From assembly GCF_000219625.1 (NCBI RefSeq), contig NC_018208.1, positions 620,001-684,000 of the forward strand: DNA of 64,000 bases. The letters run 5' to 3'. This document shows positions 21,940 to 31,268 of the stretch, in pieces. The notes under the pieces are model-generated. The model was not told where the DNA came from. It saw only the letters and a list, made by a program, of their open reading frames with translations, and made no database searches. This DNA comes from Zymoseptoria tritici IPO323. Lineage: Eukaryota > Ascomycota > Dothideomycetes > Mycosphaerellales > Mycosphaerellaceae. The position numbers and the translations under genes are program-made. Position 1 is the stretch's first letter. Each line of letters starts with the position of its first letter.

Positions 21940-23728
21940 TCGCGGAGCTCGCGAGGGTATTCGCTAAGCCCGCGAGGCTAGTAGCGGACGTCTCTTCTAC
22001 TCGCGGACCTCGCGAAGGTATTTACCTTATCCGCGGAGCTCGCGAAGGTATTCGCGAAGCCCGCGAGGCTAGTAGCGGACGTCTCTTCTACTCGCGGACC
22101 TCGCGAAGGTATTTACCTTATCCGCGGTGCTCGCGAAGGAAACTGCGGACCCCGCGAGGCTAGTAGCGGACGTCTCTTCTACTCGCGGACCTCGCGAAGG
22201 TATTTACCTTATCCGCGGTGCTCGCGAAGGAAACTGCGGACCCCGCGAGGCTAGTAGCGGACGTCTCTTATACTCGCGGACCTCGCGAAGGTATTTACCT
22301 TATCCGCGGAGCTCGCGAAAGTATCCGCGGACCCCGCGAGGCTAGTAGCGGACGTCTCTTATACTCGCGGACCTCGCGAAGGTATTTACCTTATCCGCGG
22401 ACCCCGCGAGGCTAGTAGCGGACGTCTCTTATACTCGCGGACCTCGCGAAGGTATTTACCTTATCCGCGGTGCTCGCGAAGATGTCTACTAAGCTCGCGA
22501 GGCCCGCGGGAAGAAGAGGTATCCTTCGCGGGCCTCGCGAAGGTATGTACTATGTCCGCGGAGCTCGCGAAGGTGTCTACTAAGCTCGCGAGGCCCGCGG
22601 AGAGAAAAGGTATCCTTCGCGGGCCTCGCGAAGGTATATATATTACCCGCGGAGCTTATAAGAACGCTAACTCTATTCGCGAACCCTCGCGAAGGTACTC
22701 TCGCTATCCGCGGAGCCCGAAAGAATGCCTTCTCTAATTGTAATCCTTCGCGAAGACATATCTCGTCCTCGCGGAGCTCGCGGACGTATAATCGAATCCG
22801 CGAAGCCCGCGAAGATGCCTTCTCCGTTCGCGAACCCTCGCGGAGCTCGTTAAGATACTTATCGGATCCGCGAAGCCCGCGAGGATGCCTCCTCTGTTCG
22901 CGAAGGCTCGCGGGAGGGCTTTCTTACTTACGATACTCTCGCGACCGTTTGTAAGTATTCGCGAAGCCCGCGGGCATACCTGCGCTTTTCGCGAGCCCTC
23001 GCGAAAAGTGCATACTTTACTTACGAAGCCCGCGGACATGATTCTCCTACCCGCGGAGGCTCGCGAAGGTAAATATTTTACTCGCGGATATGCTAGTCGT
23101 CCCCGCGAGTCCTCGCGAAGTCCGCGGAGACGTCTGTCCTACTCGCGGAGGCTCGCGAAGGTGTTTAATTTACGCGCGGATACTTTTATCGTCCTTGCGA
23201 GGCCCGCGGCTACCGCGGCGGACACCTCTTTCGTTCGCGGAGCCCGCGGCGGACACCTCTTTCGTTCGCGAGCCTGACGAATACTTCGCGGAGGGCTGTA
23301 GCTTACTCGCGGCGATCGCGGCGGTCGCGGCGGTCGCGGCGGACATTTCTTTCGTTCGCGGGGTCCGCGGACGAGCCTTGTTTCGTTCGCGGCGACCGCG
23401 GCGGACACCTCTTTCGTTCGCGAGCCTGACGAATACTTCGCGGAGGGCTGTAGCTTACTTGCGGCGGTCGCGGCGGTCGCGGCGGACATTTCTTTCGTTC
23501 GCGGGGTCTGCGGACGAGCCTTGTTTCGTTCGCGGCGACCGCGGCGGACACCACTTTCCTTCGCGGAGCCCGCGGAGTCCACGACGGATGTCTCTCTCCT
23601 TCGCGGATATCGCGGCGCTCGCGGCGGATATCTCGTTCGTCCGCGGAGGAGCCCGCGGCGCCAGCGGCGGATATCTCTTTCGTTTGCGGAGGCCGCGAGG
23701 TCTGTGACGGGTATCTCTCTCCATAGCG
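21940..23728. repeat. CpG-dense satellite array of CGCG-N5-CGCG dyads
   Basis: The first 540 bp are tandem 91-bp units. The marker gaggctagtagcgg starts at 21974, 22065, 22156, 22247 and 22338 (exact 91-bp steps) and again at 22408 (a 70-bp deletion variant). Each unit carries three 13-bp dyads of the form CGCG-N5-CGCG, such as cgcggagctcgcg, cgcggacctcgcg and cgcgaagcccgcg, separated by AT-richer spacers. From about 22480 the units diverge, but the dyads persist with 5- or 6-bp spacers to about 23700. Ninety-one is not a multiple of three, so protein repeats are not the constraint and the open frames here are by-products. The left edge abuts the gene relic directly. Confidence 0.95.
23272..23575. 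repeat. 152-bp tandem duplication at the right part of the satellite
   Basis: The block beginning gcctgacgaatacttcgc at 23272 recurs at 23424 with only a few differences. It includes the runs gcggcggtcgcggcgg and ttcgcggggtc. It marks a second, younger amplification inside the diverged part of the array. Confidence 0.85.
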
Positions 23729-23780
23729 GCTAATTCATGGAACAGCGCAGCTGTTCACTACGGCAACAACCTTCCTGAGT

Positions 23781-25083
23781 CAACTCAGAGGAGCAGAAGA
23801 GTCATACCACAGTCACGGGAAAGACTGACGAGGAAGAAGTGAAGGAGACGACTGGGTCGACCTAGGAGTAAACTCAGACGCTGAATCACATCTTGGAGAA
23901 GGCGAGCAAGGTGAAATCGGAAAACTTGATGCAAGGGGCTCTTCATCTGGTTAAGGAGGCAATGTTGACATGGATCAAGGCGGTAACGCAGCTGCGAAAG
24001 TCAAGGCAGGCGACAATGGCGCCGAAGATGATGAATAGGAAGGGAACTGGCTCAATGCAGGACAGTCAAGCAGATCCAACCAGTAATAGCGAGGAGGGCG
24101 ATAGGGACGGAACGGACCCTTCAGAAAGATGGTGACGATGGGCAAGATGTAGTGAAGGGCAAGGATAACGATCGAGTGCTGGCGTCCGAAGCAACTGCGG
24201 ACCGTGGGAGCGAGTTACTGGCCAAGGTCGGACTCAAGAGGGAAGAAAGGCCTGGACACAACGAAGGCAAAGAGCGTTGAAGCCCAACCGGCTCATGGCT
24301 CCCAGCAAACAGGTGAGGAGGAAAAATTAAAAGACAAGGCCGTGGGGAGTCAAAATGATTAAGAGCCGTCGCTCGAAGAGATCGCCAACCGCTGAGACAA
24401 GTCGCCGTCCAAGGCTTCGATCGAGGAGGACAAGGAGAAGGAGGACCCGTTTCCTCCCGACGATGCTCTTGGCTCGGAGCACAACACGGAGATTGATGGG
24501 CAGAGGTCGCCAAGCAGAGCACGACGTGAAGCTGGCGAGGGCGAGGATGATAAGTCAGCTCATGGAGATGTTGCAGATCCGCATGGGATTATGGACACCA
24601 ATGATTCAATCGATCCCGCTGTAAGACCTTAACACCAAGATCCTGCAGCGCTGGCTGAGCGTGCCATTCGGGACTGCCTGCATCACGATCCGGTCTCGGC
24701 TCTTCTTCGGTACGCAATCCTTCAGGATCGAAGCGATGGCCAAGCCAAGATGTCGCAACCCAACAGCCAAGTAGGCAACGAACCCAGCATGGCCCAAGGG
24801 AACCGAATGGCAAGATGTGGATCCGGTACGAGACATGAGTGTGTCACAAGATCTTTAGTAACAGCCTCCATATGAGCGGAGATGCTGGGACATGTCAAAG
24901 CCAAGCTCTCGATGGAATGCCGAGTGCATCCTGTGAACTATTTGAAGCAGTACGCCATGGAGATCAGGAACAACATCCTGTTCGCCCGAGATCGTCCCGG
25001 AACTGGAAATGTCCGAACGATCCTTTCAGTTGTGAATCATGCTAGTGTACACGTACGGCACTCCATCGCCAAGACCGTCTGAC
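23781..25083 (+). pseudogene. Second degraded gene relic right of the satellite
   Basis: Plus-strand sequence with protein-like but broken frames. A charged, Glu/Asp/Lys-rich stretch (for example QQTGEEEKLKDKAVGSQND, then EEDKEKEDPFPPDDALGSE) is interrupted by several stops. It is followed by a more structured part (DCLHHDPVSALLRYAILQD) and an intact final frame at 24882-25082 ending VRHSIAKTV. I recognise no family. It may be the remainder of the gene left of the satellite or a separate dead gene. Confidence 0.5.
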
Positions 25084-25290
25084 TAAATATGGCGCTGTCC
25101 ATATAACACTCTGGCAAAACGTTCCCTACACTCATACATGCGCCAAGTGCATTCAACCTCACCGGTCATCACTCGACACCAACACGGCAACATTGGCATA
25201 CGTCGGTGCTGACTTGGAAGGTGGCGGAGCTCTGGATAATGCGCATGAGACCAATGATCCGCCAGGCTCGAAGGTAGAATGAACTGCACA

Positions 25291-25297
25291 TATAAGA
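25291..25297 (+). promoter_or_regulatory. TATA box of the small secreted protein gene
   Basis: TATAAGA within acatataagagac, 84 bp before the start codon at 25375, a suitable position for a highly expressed or induced gene. Confidence 0.5.
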
Positions 25298-25374
25298 GAC
25301 TGTTCCACACCAGATATCGGTCCTCGTTGCTATCTAACAACAACTTCATACTACACGCACCACCCTTCATCACA

Positions 25375-25956
25375 ATGCAACTCCAATCGTCCCTCGCAAT
25401 GGTCGCACTAGCCCTGACTGTCGCTGTCAAAGCCGACTTCCAGATCTACGTCCGTCACTCCTTCATGACACATATTCATCTCCAACAGAACTGACAATGA
25501 AGATTCAGAAAGTGGATGGCTACGACGTCCTGGGCGCTGAATGGGATGGCTGGCAGGTCTTCGATGGAGAACCCAGCTGCGACGATGTCAACAACCAGTA
25601 CAGAAGTCTCGGCAACTCCGCGGATGTCTCTGGCACCCCAGGCATTCGATGCAAAGGATGCGGCGATGGTGCCACCGAGGACGACATCACTGAGCTGGAG
25701 ATCAACGGCGATGACTGGGGTCACTACACTATCTACAGTATGTGAGCTGTAGTCTTTCCCATTCACATTCGCTGACAGTTCCATCACAGAGGACAGGGGC
25801 TACGTGCTTGAGCCTGCGGGTGGCGGTGCAACTGCGGGATCCTGCACATACGACACCGGCGACGAGTTCACCTGCACCGGAGCTGTGACTTCTAGCGGCA
25901 AGAGAGCGTTCAAGTGCACTTCTGACTTGAGCGGCATCAGGGCCAGGGGTGCGTAG
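25375..25956 (+). CDS. Small secreted cysteine-containing protein, effector-like
   Basis: Three exons (25375-25449, 25509-25737, 25790-25956) give 156 residues. Residues 1-20 are a clear signal peptide (MQLQSSLAMVALALTVAVKA). The mature part holds six Cys, three in the second exon (PSCDD, RCKGCGD) and three in the third (GSCTYD, FTCTG, FKCTS), enough for three disulfides. The first intron uses an unusual GTCCGT donor but has a good CTGAC branch and CAG acceptor; the second is standard. I do not recognise a family. Size, secretion and Cys content fit a secreted virulence or surface protein, which is inference. It is the first intact gene right of the accessory block. Confidence 0.82.
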
Positions 25957-26420
25957 GGTTGACATGAGGTGCTGGACCTGCTGGTCGATCATTTTGTTGG
26001 CAGAGATTGGAACAGGAAGAAGACAACAACACTCTTTTGAACTATCATCATGTGTCCATATATGTCCGGTCTCTACTTGATATGACAATGACGATGCATC
26101 ATGACCATGACTATGCTGATTCGTATTTCACCTTCACATGCATGCCAAGCCTTTTGACGCTAACAGTCCACTGGTCTCGTCCAGGCAGTATGCGATGAGG
26201 CAAGGCGGTAATGGTCACGCTTGAGTAGCATGAATGATGTGAGGATAGATCCGAAGCTTGTCATTCCTTGAGAGTCCCGATAGAGAGCGTTGTCACCATT
26301 TCATATTGAGCATTCGTCCTCACCCAGTGTCTGAAATGACACAGCCTGTCAGGACCCAGAGCTGAAGCTAGCACGACGCACGTCACTTGTCACTTGCGCT
26401 ATCGTTTCAGCTGCTTTCAC

Positions 26421-26427
26421 TATATAG
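26421..26427 (+). promoter_or_regulatory. TATA-like element upstream of the F-box-like gene
   Basis: TATATAG about 215 bp before the start codon at 26643, leaving room for a long CT/CA-rich leader. Confidence 0.35.
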
Positions 26428-26642
26428 CAAAAGCTCTGTATTGTCACATGCTCAACACGACATGATCCCTCTATTCTATACTTGCTGTCTTCTTATCAAC
26501 ATCTCCAATCAACATATCCTTCGCAACACATCATTTACAACAAGGAACATTGAGTGACTGCCCTCGATACAGCCCACTCATCGTCGACAACTACGGCGTA
26601 TCGCATCTGCAAACAACCTCATCAGTCTAATCAAACACTGCC

Positions 26643-27392
26643 ATGGCCAGGACAAGGACTGTCCGCCGGGGCCCTCACTACCGCCCTACAATGACTGACT
26701 CGATGAGAATCGCCCAACAAAGTGTCACTTCTCAGCCTCCCACCAACAGCACTCCGATCTTCAAGCTCTCTCCAGAACTCCTCAACAGGATCTACAATTA
26801 CCTCCTCGCCAGTCCGAGCAGGATCTTCGTGGCAAAGATCGTGCGCGGCAACCGTCGCGCTGCTCTAAAGCAGATTCGAAGTAGAGACTCAGTCGAACTC
26901 TCCGTCAGCATCCTTGGCACATGTCGCCAGATCCATGATCAAGCTACACCGATGCTCTACGGTCTCAACTCTTTCGTGCTCGAGGCGGGCTGGGATTCCC
27001 AAACATTTCTGCACCAGATCGGCCCCAGCGTCGAGTTCATCCGGCACGTGAAGCTGCACAATATCGAAGTACAGGTCCCTGTCGCGGCTGGTTTGAAGCT
27101 CCTGAGCCAAGCGAAGGCACTGCAAACGTTGCAATTTGGAAGATCGGTTCGAAGTAGCTTCAAGGCGAAGGATCTGGCCGAAGCTTTGGAGCCGTTGATG
27201 GTTGCGTTGAAGAAGCATCAAGGCGAAGAAAGTGCTTGGGATGTGGTCGAATTTGTGCCAGCAGAACAGGTTGAAGATGAGTTTGAGTACATGATGGAGC
27301 AGGTGGAGATGGAGGAGTATGCCTCTGCTGTCAATGCAGCCCTGGCCCAGAGAATGCTTGAGCCAGCCGTGCGCACTTCAGAAGACTACTAA
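26643..27392 (+). CDS. F-box-like domain protein of a family common in Dothideomycetes
   Basis: Single exon, 249 residues. After a basic disordered start, residues about 38-60 read IFKLSPELLNRIYNYLLASPSRI, the usual F-box-like beginning of a large fungal family. SVSILGTCRQIHDQATPMLYGLNSF (residues about 88-112) is the next conserved block, with the C-R-Q-I-x-x-E/D-A pattern. The rest forms leucine-rich helices (LKLLSQAKALQTLQFG) and an acidic tail. F-box proteins recruit substrates to SCF ubiquitin ligases, but members of this family are hardly studied and SCF binding is unproven. Confidence 0.8.
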   Translation: MARTRTVRRGPHYRPTMTDSMRIAQQSVTSQPPTNSTPIFKLSPELLNRIYNYLLASPSRIFVAKIVRGNRRAALKQIRSRDSVELSVSILGTCRQIHDQATPMLYGLNSFVLEAGWDSQTFLHQIGPSVEFIRHVKLHNIEVQVPVAAGLKLLSQAKALQTLQFGRSVRSSFKAKDLAEALEPLMVALKKHQGEESAWDVVEFVPAEQVEDEFEYMMEQVEMEEYASAVNAALAQRMLEPAVRTSEDY

Positions 27393-27650
27393 CACGACAT
27401 TTCAACGCCTGAGAGGCAATACTCCTGCTCTGACAAGCTTGATGTAGCACGATGATCATCGACGGCTCGGTCTGGCGAGATTGACTCACCGAGGCAACAT
27501 TGGCTGCGCATGGCAGAACGAGACAGTTAGGCAGCGATAGCTTCGGTCAGGATTTCTTAATTTTCAATGCTAGCGATTCATCATGGAGAGTTCCTCGAAG
27601 GTCCTCGATCATAATCATAAAATAAGTCATGCAAGTCCGCGCAATGCCAT

Positions 27651-29248
27651 CTAGTAAGCAAAAGCCAAACTCCTCTCATCCTCACTCTGCCTCATGCGGC
27701 GATTGATGCGCATCAGCCAGAACTTCATCACCCAAGCAAGACCAGCCGTGATCACCGAGAAGCCAGCGCTGGAGCCCATTGCGATCGGGTAGTTGGGCTC
27801 ATCGCTGTCCGGCCACAAGTATGGAGTCCAGATGAAGGAGACGTTGGCAATGGTGTTGACAATTGCCAAGGATGATGCCTTCTTCTCTTTTGTTTGACCA
27901 CATGTTGCCGAGACCCAGCCGAGGATGATGGAGTTGACGGCGTAGGTGCCAATAGCAAAGACGCACATCGAGAAGTAGCGACCGCCGACATTGGAGATCG
28001 TGCCAGCGAGTACGAATCCGACTACAGCAAGAGCCTTCGCGGAGGTGATGTGCCAAGTACGCTCGTTGTAGCGGCCGGATTGCCAGGACCAGTAGATGGA
28101 AGTAGCACCAGCGATGAGGTATGGTGGGCATGTAAGCGCAAGGGTGACGTCCTGGTTATCGAAGCCGAGTGATTCGACGGCGGTAGGGAAGAAGTTCTTG
28201 AAACCGTTGGCAGCCAAGTGCATGTGCTGCATAGCGGCGAAGAGCCAAAGCTTGGGATCGGCAGCGGCTGCTTTGAGACCGGCCCACGAAGAAGTGCCTG
28301 CGCTGGCACCGACTGTATCGCGGGTGATTCGGCCATTGGCGAGCAGACGTTCTTCTGGCGTCAACCAGCGAGTTGTGAGTGGGTCGTCCGGAAGGACAAA
28401 GCCAGCACCGATGGCCACGACCAGGGTGGCAATGCCTTGGATAAGGAAGAGCCATCGCCAGTCGCTTAAGCCAGCTGTACCATCGAGTTTGAAGATCCCA
28501 ATTGCGATGAGACCGGCAAAGGCAGTGGCGAGGATGTTGCCGGTGTAGAGGATGGAGATTCGCGTGGCGATCTCCTTGCGGGTGTAGAAGATTCCAAGGA
28601 TGTACAATGCACCAGGGTAGTACGGAGCTTCAACAAGTCCAAGGAAGAATCGAGTCAGGAAGAGGCCCTTGAAGTCCTTTGCGAGGGCAGTAAGGCCGGA
28701 GACGATGGCCCAGAGAGCCATGCAGGAAGACATGTAGATGGATGGTCGAAGGCGAGTAATGAGCATGTTCGAGGGAACCTGGCCGAGAATGTAGCCGACA
28801 AAGAGGATGGACACGCAGGTCTGGTATTGCACATCTGAGATGCCGGTGTCCTCCATGATGGAACCAATCTTCGCGAGGGCGATGGCATTGCGATCAAGGT
28901 AGTTGAGCCTGGCAAGTCGAAGCGTATAAGTCAGCTATGGTCTATGATGAGAATTCGATGCAGAGTAAGACCTGCTGGCGTTTCCGTGGCAGAGTCTCGG
29001 GTCACCGAAGGCCTTATACACTGTAGAACTTACCAGTACATTATCCACAATGTCGGCATGATGTATTTGTCAAGCTTCTTCACCAGAGCGATCTCAGCCG
29101 GATCAGTCTTCTTGTGAGCGCCGGAGTAGTCGACGTCCGCCTCGCCTTCAACATCCTTCGCGGGATAGTCGTAGTCCAGTGTGACGCTCGGCGTAAGAGT
29201 CTCTTGATGCGAAACGACAATCTTCTCATTGTCCTTGTCGGTCGCCAT
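27651..29248 (-). CDS. MFS transporter of the Dal5/Tna1-like anion:cation symporter group
   Basis: Two exons, 29248-29034 and 28908-27651, joined across a 125-bp intron (GTAAGT donor, CCAG acceptor) give 490 residues. A cytosolic N-terminus of about 60 residues precedes the first membrane span (YIMPTLWIMYWLNYLDRNAIALAK), whose LDRN motif is typical of allantoate/nicotinate-type permeases. Further signatures are YILGQVPSNMLITRLRPS, RFFLGLVEAPYYPGALYILGIFYTRKE, and FVLPDDPLTTRWLTPEER before the central loop. About 12 spans can be counted. Family members carry vitamins or small organic acids at the plasma membrane. The substrate here cannot be fixed. Confidence 0.9.
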
Positions 29249-29336
29249 GGTGGGTGGTGATGTGTCGTGAACACAGGTAAGAGATAAGAGAGGTGGATGA
29301 GAGTCAAAGGAGATGAAAGGTGTCGGAGGGAGGGGT

Positions 29337-29615
29337 ATGTTTGCGAAGAAAGTTGTGTTGCTCCTGCTGGGACTTATCTTGGGCCTGCTGGGGACTGGCC
29401 TTTATACATCACCGTCTGCTCATCCTACTTCACGGGTGATGGCGGCTATCGTCTCCAGAGCTACAATGGCTCAACGTCCGATTCATTCTTTCGACCCCAG
29501 ACAACCTGCATCGCGTGGGAGACGGAACCATGTCTTCGTGTGGGGAAAGTGTAATGTCCAAGACACGGAATCCTTTGCCCAGCCAAGAGGGACACAGTTG
29601 TTCCTTGGGCAATAG
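29337..29615 (+). CDS. Possible small secreted or membrane-anchored protein (doubtful)
   Basis: A 92-codon frame begins MFAKKVVLLLLGLILGLLG, a strong hydrophobic leader, and then runs through a basic region without recognised domains. It starts only 89 bp from the divergent MFS start codon, so it lies in that gene's promoter. Coding is supported only by the leader. Confidence 0.25.
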   Translation: MFAKKVVLLLLGLILGLLGTGLYTSPSAHPTSRVMAAIVSRATMAQRPIHSFDPRQPASRGRRNHVFVWGKCNVQDTESFAQPRGTQLFLGQ

Positions 29616-31268
29616 GGCTGCTCAACTCGGACAGACGAGCTTTGCACTGCCCGAGGCGTCGAAGGCGTGATATACCAAGCATCGACCGTCGGTAAGTCAA
29701 GGAAACCGGCGGTAAGTGACGACCTAGGCAAGATTAGCTTTCCGGACGAAGCGTGGAGTAAGACATTCCAAGCGCATCCCCATACGCCAAGGCATTGGCT
29801 TCTATAAGCGGATGAAGAACCTTGGGTAGTGAATGGCTAGGAGATGTCCGGTGTCCAGCCCGGTGGATAGCCCAGGCTCCGGTGGCTTGCAGGTTTTCTT
29901 GGAAGTCGGTTGAAGTGGTGCTGGGTGCAGCAGTGACTTACTTGCCGAAGGTCTAGCCGACCTAAATGCATTGTATCCTTCGTGCCCAGAAGATACTTAG
30001 GAACGTTTTCTTGGCACTCCGCTCGTGCATACTAGCGCTCGACGTATCATATCCAGTATCCCAGCGCCCTGGTCGGCGGCTGCTGACATGTTTGCAAGGG
30101 ACGCATCCTAGGCGCGGCAGATCCAGAACTTGCGGCAACCGTTGCTCTTTGCCACCAAGGCATCGATGCGAGTAGGAGTTAAGAATAAGCAGCTTGAAGC
30201 ATCCAGATTCGTCTGGCACGCATGGAAGAGGAGCTTAGCGGTCAGTTTATCACATCGCACAAGAGTCTGACAGTAGTCTTTGTCCTTCGTTTCTGACTAG
30301 AATGCGCCTTAGAGGGAGACTAGATTGAACCGTAAAGGCGCGATGTTGTAAGTCGCAAATCCAAGACCGCCGCATTTGCGCCAAGGTCGGGTGAAGTCGC
30401 TCGGGCTAAGCTCCATCCCGAACGGAATAGCTACGGACTGTGGCATGTCGTTCGGATCCTTCGGAATAAGCGCGGCGGTGGAGTATGCAGAATAGTAGTC
30501 CCGTATTGAACGGACAATACCAGGCGAGGCGCTGTGCCGCGTTGGCGGAATGCTCCTGCGTCTCGAAGAAGGCCCGATGTGTGTCTTGGGCGGTGGAGTG
30601 AGGAAGAAGAGATGAGGTTTCCAAGGACCGAAAAGATCTTGGTGTTCCCCATGGGCAACCACGCGAGTCCAGCGGTATCCACACGTGGGTCCGCAGGGGT
30701 TGACACGTCGCGAGGAGAGCACGTGGTTTTCTGCGGAGAATTGTGGAGATCCTGTTCGGTCTCCGCATCGTCAATACATCGTCAACAGACGGCGTGCGTT
30801 CAAGTCGTTGAGATTCTCGTATTGTTCGCCGTTGTTGGTGGTATATGCTCGGAGGAAAGCCATGGCGGAAGGGCGATTTGCTCGTAGTCCACGTCCTTGG
30901 CAACGACCTCGAGACGAGGCAGGGAGGGAGGAAGGTGAGCACTTTCCTGTTTGAAAGCCATCAACATTTCAACAAACATTCCACGAGGCAGATTGGCAGA
31001 GAAGCACCTCAAGCACACCATGGGCATCGATCTCTCATATACACGATGCGGCCACTCCTCTGCCACACATCGTCGCGCCGGTATCGGGCCGTCATAGCCA
31101 TCTTCCACGCAGACCGCCAGTCGTGGGATCTGCATGTGCGGCCGATATCCGCCGACGACACCGATCAAGATCTTTCGTGACTCCCACCGCCATGGAGTGT
31201 CCAACAACAACATTCTCATACGACAAAAGCGTCTGGCAGCATACTTGGCATGCCAATAGTCTGATCTC
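29616..31268. other. Long intergenic stretch without supported gene
   Basis: Overlapping minus-strand frames of 137, 178 and 156 codons occur at 30309-30722, 30406-30942 and 30800-31270. Parts look mildly protein-like (for example IPFGMELSPSDFTRPWRKCGG near 30400). No frame has a recognisable domain, splice signals do not join them convincingly, and the last overlaps the next gene's first exon. A decayed or poorly conserved gene remains possible. Confidence 0.35.

Noticed and set aside
21940..23728. CRISPR-like array or tandem-repeat protein gene
   Set aside because: There is no constant repeat with unique spacers, the organism is a fungus, and the 91-bp period is not a multiple of three, so the open frames in this array are by-products of composition.
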